From: an uncultured Ruminococcus sp.
GTDB lineage: Bacteria; Bacillota; Clostridia; Oscillospirales; CAG-272
Assembly: GCA_902778205.1 (NCBI GenBank)
Contig: CACYWX010000029.1
Coordinates: 1-14,951 of the forward strand
Reading direction: 5' to 3'
Length of the DNA: 14,951 nt
Part shown: positions 7,294 to 14,951 of the stretch, one piece after another
Layout: each line of letters begins with the position of its first letter
How positions within the stretch are numbered: the stretch's first letter is position 1
The notes under the pieces: model-generated
Seen by the model: only the letters and a program-made list of their open reading frames with translations
Told to the model about the DNA's origin: nothing
The model's database searches: none
Made by a program: the position numbers and the translations under genes

Positions 7294-8121
7294 ATGAAAT
7301 CCGACATCACCTTCGGCCAGTACGTGGGGGGGGATTCCCTCATCCACCGGCTGGACCCCCGCGTCAAGATCCTCATCGCCCTCGTCTATATCGTGGTGAT
7401 CTTTCTGGCGAAGAGCGTGACGGCCTTTGCCCTGCTCACCGCCGCCGCCGCCGTGTTCGTGCTCATGACGGGCATTCCGCCCCGACTGTTCTTCCGGGCT
7501 ATGCGGCCCCTGATCTTCATCATCGTCTTCACCGCCGTCATCAATATCTTCTTCATGCGCGGCGAGCACCTGCTCTTCGAGTTCCACTTCATCCGCGTCT
7601 ACCGGGAGGGCATCGTCAACGCCTTCCTCATCGTTCTGAGGATCCTGCTGCTGATCGTGGCCACATCGGTCTTCATGACCTACACCACCACGCCGCTGGC
7701 CCTGACGGACGCCCTGGAGCAGCTTCTGAACCCGCTGAAAAAGCTGCATGTGCCGGTTCACGAGTTCTCCATGATGATGACCATCGCCCTGCGGTTCATC
7801 CCCACACTCATCGACGAGACCCAGAAAATCATCAACGCCCAGACGGCCCGGGGAGCGGATTTCACCTCCGGAGGTCTTCTGAAGCGTGGGCGCGCCCTGA
7901 TCCCGATCCTGATCCCCCTGTTCATCTCCGCCTTCCGGCGCGCCGACGAGCTGGCCACCGCCATGGAGTGCCGGTGCTATACGGGAGGAGAGGGCAGGAC
8001 CCGGATGAACTCCCTGAAAAGCGAGCCGAAGGACTGGGTCTTCTTCTCCACCATTCTCCTGCTGGGCGCCGCCGTGGTGTGCCTGAACCTGTTCTTCCCG
8101 GTGGCCGCCGTGAAGCTCTGA
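7294..8121 (+). CDS. ecfT: ECF transporter transmembrane subunit EcfT
   Basis: EcfT is the membrane scaffold that links the ATPase pair to substrate-specific S components. The N-terminus DITFGQYVGGDSLIHRLDPR is a family hallmark. Hydrophobic segments lie at about 25-60, 69-88, 107-128, 201-214 and 247-270. The two coupling-helix motifs that bind the ATPases are at ARG (185-187, in NAQTARGADF) and CRC (226-228, in AMECRCY), the second a known-looking variant of A-R-G that keeps the Arg. I placed the start at 7294 (275 aa) because the family motif begins here; the frame is open back to 7213 without similarity. The ribosome binding site is weak. A 93-base gap separates it from ecfA2, and truA follows within 13 bases. 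Confidence 0.94.
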   Translation: MKSDITFGQYVGGDSLIHRLDPRVKILIALVYIVVIFLAKSVTAFALLTAAAAVFVLMTGIPPRLFFRAMRPLIFIIVFTAVINIFFMRGEHLLFEFHFIRVYREGIVNAFLIVLRILLLIVATSVFMTYTTTPLALTDALEQLLNPLKKLHVPVHEFSMMMTIALRFIPTLIDETQKIINAQTARGADFTSGGLLKRGRALIPILIPLFISAFRRADELATAMECRCYTGGEGRTRMNSLKSEPKDWVFFSTILLLGAAVVCLNLFFPVAAVKL

Positions 8122-8134
8122 GGGAGGACGCACC

Positions 8135-8938
8135 GTGAAGCTCCTTCTGAAGCTCATGTTCGTGGGCACGGCCTATGCGGGATGGCAGGCCCAGGACGAC
8201 AGCCGTTCCCCGAAGCCGTCCCTCCAGCGCATCCTCACCGCCGCCTTTTCCGAATGCTTCGGAGAGCCCATGCGGGTCACCGGATGCAGCAGGACGGACG
8301 CCGGGGTCCACGCCTTGGGCTACTGCGCCGCTGTGGAGCCGGAGGGACCGCACGATCCCGAAGACTGGCTCCGCATCCCCGTGGGAAAGGTTCATCGGGC
8401 CATGGCGCGCTTCCTTCCCGACGACATCGCTCTGGCGGGGGAGGCCTCCGTCCCGGACAGCTTCCATCCCCGCTATTCCGCCGTGGGCAAGACCTACGTC
8501 TACCGCATGACCGACACCGTCTGGCGGGATCCCTTCGAGGCCGGGGGGGCCTGGAGACTGCCGAAGCCCCTGCTGTCCGACGGCGTGGACCGCATGAAGG
8601 AGGCCGCCGCCCGCATCCCCGGGACCCGGGATTTCACCGCCTTCATGGCCGCCGGATCGAAAATCGCGGACGCCCGGCGCACCGTCACGTCCCTGAGTGT
8701 GGAGCGGCGGGAGCACGTCATCCTTCTGACCGTTTCCGCCGACGGCTTCCTCTATCATATGGTCCGCATCATCGCCGGGACCCTGGCGGACTGCGCGTAC
8801 GGAGCCATGGAGCCCGAGGACGTTTCCGCGGCGCTTGAGGCCCGGGACCGCTCCGCCGCCGGAAGAACAGCCCCCGCCTGCGGACTGTACCTTGCCTCCG
8901 TGGATTACGGGTACCCGGTCCCCTGGCTCTGCCTCTGA
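8135..8938 (+). CDS. truA: TruA, tRNA pseudouridine(38-40) synthase
   Basis: TruA converts uridines 38-40 of the tRNA anticodon stem-loop to pseudouridine. The catalytic Asp is D55 in CSRTDAGVHA. The second conserved block FHPRYSAVGKTYVYRM and the later GTRDFTAFMAAGS and LYHMVRIIAGTL are all present, and the 267-aa protein is complete. It starts with GTG at 8135, which has AGGGAGGA at 8121-8128 overlapping the ecfT stop. The order ecfA1-ecfA2-ecfT-truA is a long-known arrangement in Bacillota, though usually preceded by ribosomal protein genes, which are absent here. An 11-base direct repeat, CCGTGAAGCTC, spans the junction (8108-8118 and 8133-8143). Confidence 0.96.
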   Translation: MKLLLKLMFVGTAYAGWQAQDDSRSPKPSLQRILTAAFSECFGEPMRVTGCSRTDAGVHALGYCAAVEPEGPHDPEDWLRIPVGKVHRAMARFLPDDIALAGEASVPDSFHPRYSAVGKTYVYRMTDTVWRDPFEAGGAWRLPKPLLSDGVDRMKEAAARIPGTRDFTAFMAAGSKIADARRTVTSLSVERREHVILLTVSADGFLYHMVRIIAGTLADCAYGAMEPEDVSAALEARDRSAAGRTAPACGLYLASVDYGYPVPWLCL

Positions 8939-9002
8939 GCGTGCGGCGCGGGCGAACGACAACACACAGAATCATCATCGACAGAAGAAAGGAGACGACG
9001 CC

Positions 9003-10223
9003 ATGGCCGGAAAGGAACGGCGGCTTCCCGTCGCAGGAAGGATCGAACCCGAGGTCAACCGGTACTACGCGAAGGTAGCCAAGCGCTATACCGCGGCCGG
9101 CATCGCGGCTCTGACCGTCTTCCTTCTGTACGTTGCCGCGGTGGCCGTGTTCGCCTCCGATTCCATCACCACCGAAAACCTGGCTTATCTGGTCCGGGAT
9201 TTCGGCACCGCCGCGGACGAGGGCTCCCGGGATTTCGGGCGCATCGTCTACAACGGGACCTCCGACACGTCCTTCTCCTGGTTCCGGGGAGGACTGGCCG
9301 TGTGCGGAACCGACAGCTACCGCTATTTTGACAAAAACGGACTGGCCGTGGTGGCCGATCCCCTGAACTGGTCCAATCCCGTTGCGGTGGCCGGCGAGAA
9401 GTATATGCTGGTCTACGATCTGGGCGGGACCGGCTGGGCCGTGTACAACCAGCTGACCCAGATCGTGTCCCGTCAGGCCGACGAGCGGATCATCGCCGCG
9501 GACATTGCCCGGGACGGCTCCGTGGTCATGGTCACCCGGTCGAGGGATACCCGTTACGTGGTCAGCCTGTACAACGCCGCCTTCAACCGCACCATGCTGA
9601 GCTACAAGGACAGCTACGTGCTGGCGGCCGCCGTGTCCGGGGACGGGGAGCAGTTCCTTGTGGCCTCGGTACGACCGTCCTCCACGGATTTCGACTGCGA
9701 GATCGAGCTGATCCGTCGGGGAGAGGACACCCCCCTGACGAAGGACGTCCTGTCCCACGCCATGCCCCTGATGGCCCGGGCCGCGGAGAACGGCTTCATC
9801 GTGCTCTGCGACTCCGCCGTCCACTATTACGACACCTACGGCGTGCGGCAGAAGTCCGTGTCCCTGTCCGGCATGACCCTGAAATACGCGGACATCGTTT
9901 CCGGCCGGACTGCTCTGGTGGGACAGGTCAACGCCCTGGGCAGCGAGCACCGGGTCATGGTCCTGGATCAGGGCGGGGAGATCCTGTACGATCAGGTCCT
10001 GCGCCAGCGGGCCGCCGGAGTCAGCATGGGACGGGATCCCTCGGACGCCCTCTGTTATCTCCGCACCGCCGATTCCGTCATCCGCATCGGACCGGACGGC
10101 GGCGAGAGCGTCTATACCCCCGACAGCGGGGAAATCGTCGGAGTCGTGCCTCTCTCAGAGGGCGCCCTGCTCTGTCAGAAGAATGCCGCCTGGCCGATCT
10201 TCACCGGAGACGGGGAGACCTGA
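9003..10223 (+). CDS. Membrane-anchored DUF5711-like protein, 406 aa
   Basis: After a short basic cytoplasmic N-terminus (KERRLPVAGR and on), residues about 29-51 form one hydrophobic helix (AAGIAALTVFLLYVAAVAVF). The remaining 350 residues should lie outside the membrane. They show repeated short beta-strand units with Gly/Asp turns, such as GLAVCGTDSYRYFDKNG, EKYMLVYDLGG, GFIVLCDSAVHYYDTYG and VMVLDQGGEILYD, which resemble blades of a beta-propeller. This shape and the cvpA neighbour fit the Clostridial family DUF5711, whose function is unknown; that assignment is from memory. The ATG at 9003 has AAAGGAGA at 8988-8994; the frame is open further upstream only through truA overlap. cvpA follows 75 bases later. 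Confidence 0.72.
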   Translation: MAGKERRLPVAGRIEPEVNRYYAKVAKRYTAAGIAALTVFLLYVAAVAVFASDSITTENLAYLVRDFGTAADEGSRDFGRIVYNGTSDTSFSWFRGGLAVCGTDSYRYFDKNGLAVVADPLNWSNPVAVAGEKYMLVYDLGGTGWAVYNQLTQIVSRQADERIIAADIARDGSVVMVTRSRDTRYVVSLYNAAFNRTMLSYKDSYVLAAAVSGDGEQFLVASVRPSSTDFDCEIELIRRGEDTPLTKDVLSHAMPLMARAAENGFIVLCDSAVHYYDTYGVRQKSVSLSGMTLKYADIVSGRTALVGQVNALGSEHRVMVLDQGGEILYDQVLRQRAAGVSMGRDPSDALCYLRTADSVIRIGPDGGESVYTPDSGEIVGVVPLSEGALLCQKNAAWPIFTGDGET

Positions 10224-10298
10224 GAAGAAATCCCCGTGACCGCATGGACCGACAGCCGGCTGCCCTTGAACGATGTAAGATAAAAAGGAGGTCTCCCT

Positions 10299-11024
10299 AT
10301 GGAACTGGCCGTAGACGCCATTCTGATTTTCGCAGCAGTGTTCTGTATGTGGGCCGGGACGCGCCGGGGCTTCGTCCGCTCCGTCATGGGCGTGGTGAAC
10401 GCTCTGGTCTCGTCCTTCGCCGCCTATGCCTTCACCCCGGCTCTGGCGCCCGTCATCGAGGAGCGGATTCTGTCGGGACGGCTGGTGGGAGAGATCGAGA
10501 GCGTCCTGCGGGCGTCCCTCGATACCTCCACGGACCTCTTCAACCTGGACGAAACCCTTTCCAATCTGCCCTCCTGGTTCACCGACCTGCTGTCCCGGTA
10601 CCATGTGTCGCTGGATTCCGTGGCGGACGTCATGCGGGGCATCGTGGGAGCGGACGAGACCTCCCTCTACAACCTGTCGGAGCGGATCGCCTATCCCACC
10701 GCCTCCGCCCTGGCCTCAGCCGCCGCCTTCGCCATTCTGTTCGTGGGCGCCTTCCTCGTCATGAGCCTTCTGACCGCCGTCCTGGACCTGATCTTCCGCA
10801 TGCCCGTGCTGAACGGAGCCAATATGTTCTTCGGATTCCTGGCGGGAGCCGTGGAGGCGCTGGTGCTGGTGTCCGTGCTGGCCGTCGTGATGAACGTGGC
10901 CGTGAGGGCCCTGGGAGCCTTCGATTCCTCCTGGTTCGGCGATCGGGTCATGGACAACACCATCCTCTGCTCCTTCCTCGTGGAGCACAACCCCCTGTCC
11001 TTCCTGACAACCGTGCTGAAATAA
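10299..11024 (+). CDS. CvpA-family membrane protein, 241 aa
   Basis: CvpA-like proteins are small inner-membrane proteins linked to colicin V production and envelope homeostasis. The start fits the family: VDAILIFAAVFCMWAGTRRGFVRS gives a first helix followed by the G-x-x-R-G-F turn, and a second helix lies at about 28-46. A soluble insert (about 50-130, with many acidic residues) separates these from two more helices at about 134-160 and 176-203, preceded by the RMPVLNGANMFFG stretch typical of the last part of the family. The ATG has AAGGAGG at 10285-10291, one of the best ribosome binding sites in the window. It sits between the DUF5711-like gene and the Clp ATPase gene, probably as one transcription unit. 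Confidence 0.85.
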   Translation: MELAVDAILIFAAVFCMWAGTRRGFVRSVMGVVNALVSSFAAYAFTPALAPVIEERILSGRLVGEIESVLRASLDTSTDLFNLDETLSNLPSWFTDLLSRYHVSLDSVADVMRGIVGADETSLYNLSERIAYPTASALASAAAFAILFVGAFLVMSLLTAVLDLIFRMPVLNGANMFFGFLAGAVEALVLVSVLAVVMNVAVRALGAFDSSWFGDRVMDNTILCSFLVEHNPLSFLTTVLK

Positions 11025-11140
11025 ATGACCGGAGCCGGGAACTCTCCGCGCAGAACCGGATGACCCGGACCGCGGGACCATATGCCGATTACGAAAAAAC
11101 AGGAACGCACCGCGTTTCATTTCCATAAAGGATACTGACC

Positions 11141-13431
<2,291 letters not shown>

Positions 13432-13435
<4 letters not shown>

Positions 13436-14682
13436 TTTCATCCAATTCGTGGCATCTGCTCCTCGGAGACGAGGTCCTGCGGCTGCTGGAAACCGATATG
13501 TACCGGGGCCTTTCCGCGGATGAGGCGAAAAAACGCAGACGCCGCCTCCGCGGTCAGGTCTGGCATGTGCGGCGGACGTCTGCGTGGGAGGCGGCCGCCG
13601 CGTCCCTCTTTGATCTGCCCACCCTGCTTTTGGTGGTTGCGGCAGCGGCGGCGGCCGTGTTCGACAGACGGTTCGAGGCGGGGGCCATCGCGGCGGTCCT
13701 GGCCGTGGGAGCTCTGGTGCGGACCGTGGTCAGCGTGCGGGCCAACCGGATCCTGGAGGACATGGCAAGGTCCCGCATTCCCGTGGGGTCCGTGATCCGG
13801 GACGGGCGGGTCCACCTGCTTTCCGCCCATGAGATCGTTCCGGGGGACATCATCTTCCTGGACGCCGGCGACACCGTGCCCTGTGACGGGCGGGTCATCA
13901 CCGGCGACGATTCCGTGGTCAGCGAACGGGGCATCACCGCCAACGAGGTCCCCGTTCACAAGTTCGCCACCGTCATCGCCACCGAGGCGGACAGCGGGGA
14001 GGTGCCCTGCGAGTTCCGCTCCAATATGCTCTTCGCCGGATCCCTGGTGCTGGCCGGATCGGTCCGTATCGCCGCCACCGCCTGCGGGGACGACACTCTG
14101 GTCTCCATGAAGCAGGGCGGCATCACCATCGACGCGGAGCGGGACTTTCCCCTGGTGGAGCGCCTGAAGAAGCAGAGCCGGATCGTCAGCCTCGTCATGC
14201 TGGCCGCCGTCATGGTGCTCACCGGTCTGGCGATGCTCCGCGGAGAGGGCATGGCCCTGCCGGATGTCTTTCTCGGCACCATGGCCATGGCCGTGGCGTC
14301 CATGAGCGAATTCTTCTCCTCCATCGCCGCCGTCATCATGGCCGTTTCCGTCCGGCGGGCCGCCGGCTCGAAGAACGGGAGCGGGGAAGGGGAGTGCCGG
14401 GTCCTGTTCCGGGATCCCTCCCGCATGGAGGACGCGGCGTCCACCCGGGCCATGGTGTTCTGCGGCAGGAGCGAGGACGGCAGTGAGGGCATATACGTGT
14501 GGCCCCACGGTTTCCTTGAGGAGCAGACGGAAAGCGAGGCCTTCGCCTTCAGGATGGGACGCTCCAGGGAGACCGCCTTCTCAAGGGATTATGACGAGAT
14601 ATATGAACTCTTAAAACATTCAATACGGGTGAAAACCGAACATACCTCAGCCATTCATTTCAAGAATCATTATAGTTACTGA
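13432..14682 (+). CDS. P-type ATPase-like protein lacking catalytic motifs, 3' end truncated or replaced
   Basis: The fold plan is that of a cation P-type ATPase: an N-terminal region with GLSADEAKKRRRRLRG, helices at about 61-77 and 82-104, an actuator domain with VPGDIIFLDAGDTVPCDGRVI (136-156), and helices near 251-269 and 278-308. All the key motifs are altered. Actuator TGES reads TANE (169-172), the M4 ion site PEGLP reads SEFFS (292-296), and the place of the phosphorylated DKTGT reads GRSEDG (345-350), with no Asp at the first position. Nucleotide-binding and C-terminal helix regions are missing; a full ATPase is about twice as long. From about base 14580 composition switches to AT-rich, and the last 30-odd residues are probably foreign. 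The start overlaps the clpE stop by ATGA. It cannot be an active pump. It is either a pseudoenzyme, perhaps regulatory, or a decaying gene. Confidence 0.75.
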
Positions 14683-14728
14683 AAAAAGGATGCTTCTTCT
14701 CAACAGCAATCTGTGAAGAAACATCCTT
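14682..14728 (-). terminator. Rho-independent terminator of the convergent minus-strand gene
   Basis: Read on the minus strand, AAGGATGTTTCTT (14716-14728) pairs with AAGAAGCATCCTT (14686-14698) over 13 positions including one T-G wobble, with a 17-base loop, and is followed at once by six T (14682-14687). It begins about 40 bases after the minus-strand stop codon. It may also stop transcripts coming from clpE, but the T run is on the minus side. Confidence 0.82.
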
Positions 14729-14768
14729 ATCAGTTGCAATATCATCTCAACTATATCACACTTGAAGG

Positions 14769-14951
14769 TCACATATATTTCAGAATCTGTCTCTTAAATT
14801 CCGGCAAATCCTTATTATGTATCTTCATCTGTATCATCGTAATTACATCTCCATCCATCGTAAACGTGTCCGTCTCAATACCGACCACCCCTGTCCGTTC
14901 AATTATTCTCATTATTTCATTGATTTTTTCATTGTATTCAAAGACTATCAT
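14769..14951 (-). CDS. Unrecognised protein, last 60 aa in window (5' end at or beyond edge)
   Basis: A minus-strand frame is open from the window edge to a TGA at 14769-14771. It encodes an acidic and hydrophobic sequence beginning MIVFEYNEKINEIMRI and ending EFKRQILKYM. The Met at 14949-14951 coincides with the edge, so it may be the start or an internal residue. The region is AT-rich, unlike the rest of the right half, and ends at a good terminator (14682-14728), which supports it being a real transcribed gene. I do not recognise a family. The pattern could fit a small alpha/beta domain with alternating strands (GVVGIETDTFTM, DVITMIQMKI). Confidence 0.5.
   Translation of the reverse strand: MIVFEYNEKINEIMRIIERTGVVGIETDTFTMDGDVITMIQMKIHNKDLPEFKRQILKYM

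Noticed and set aside
6238..8169. 643-codon open frame on the minus strand across ecfA1, ecfA2 and ecfT
   Set aside because: It is antisense to three clear genes and reads as His/Gly/Asp-rich low complexity, as expected from the complement of GC-rich codons.
10244..11128. 294-codon frame overlapping cvpA
   Set aside because: It is out of frame with the CvpA-like protein, Arg-rich, and lacks a ribosome binding site.

Overview
The window looks like a chromosomal stretch from a GC-rich member of the Bacillota, most likely class Clostridia. The evidence is the gene order ecfA1-ecfA2-ecfT-truA, a ClpE-type unfoldase with an N-terminal zinc finger, strong GGAGG-type ribosome binding sites, and sigma-A promoters close to TTGACA-17-TATAAT. 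The lineage is inferred from gene types only; no rRNA or other decisive marker is present. Most of the window is GC-rich (bases 3901-3960 hold 43 G/C of 60). Both ends contain AT-rich DNA (541-600 hold 17 of 60; 14581-14640 hold 21 of 60), which suggests acquired DNA.

Left end (1-2075): the last 70 codons of an unrecognised gene run directly into an AT-rich gene for a KAP-like P-loop NTPase. This is a two-gene transcription unit that could be part of an accessory or defence island, and it ends near a perfect 13-bp inverted repeat. About 300 bases without a convincing gene follow.

2383-3738: on the minus strand lie a tRNA-Leu(TAA) and an initiator tRNA-Met, transcribed from a consensus promoter and ended by a hairpin terminator. 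Beyond them is a minus-strand gene of unknown function. It is divergent from the large plus-strand block, and the gap between the two holds a promoter for each direction.

3796-8938: ruvC (Holliday junction resolvase), a class I rRNA-type methyltransferase, the energy-coupling module of an ECF vitamin transporter (ecfA1, ecfA2, ecfT), and truA (tRNA pseudouridine synthase). Spacing is short and one pair overlaps by ATGA. A 30-bp imperfect copy of the methyltransferase gene end sits just after that gene. No substrate-binding S component is present, as expected for a shared group II ECF module.

9003-14682: a membrane-anchored DUF5711-like protein, a CvpA-family membrane protein, a ClpE-like AAA+ unfoldase and, translationally coupled to it, a truncated P-type ATPase-like protein. 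In the last of these the TGES, PEGLP and DKTGT motifs are all replaced. Its 3' end runs into AT-rich DNA near base 14580, so a recombination or insertion boundary probably lies there. The window ends with a short convergent minus-strand reading frame followed by a clear rho-independent terminator.

The most unusual items are the catalytically dead P-type ATPase homologue coupled to an unfoldase gene, the KAP NTPase unit, and the initiator tRNA gene with a poorly paired T stem. None of these proves a new system; each is given with a test.
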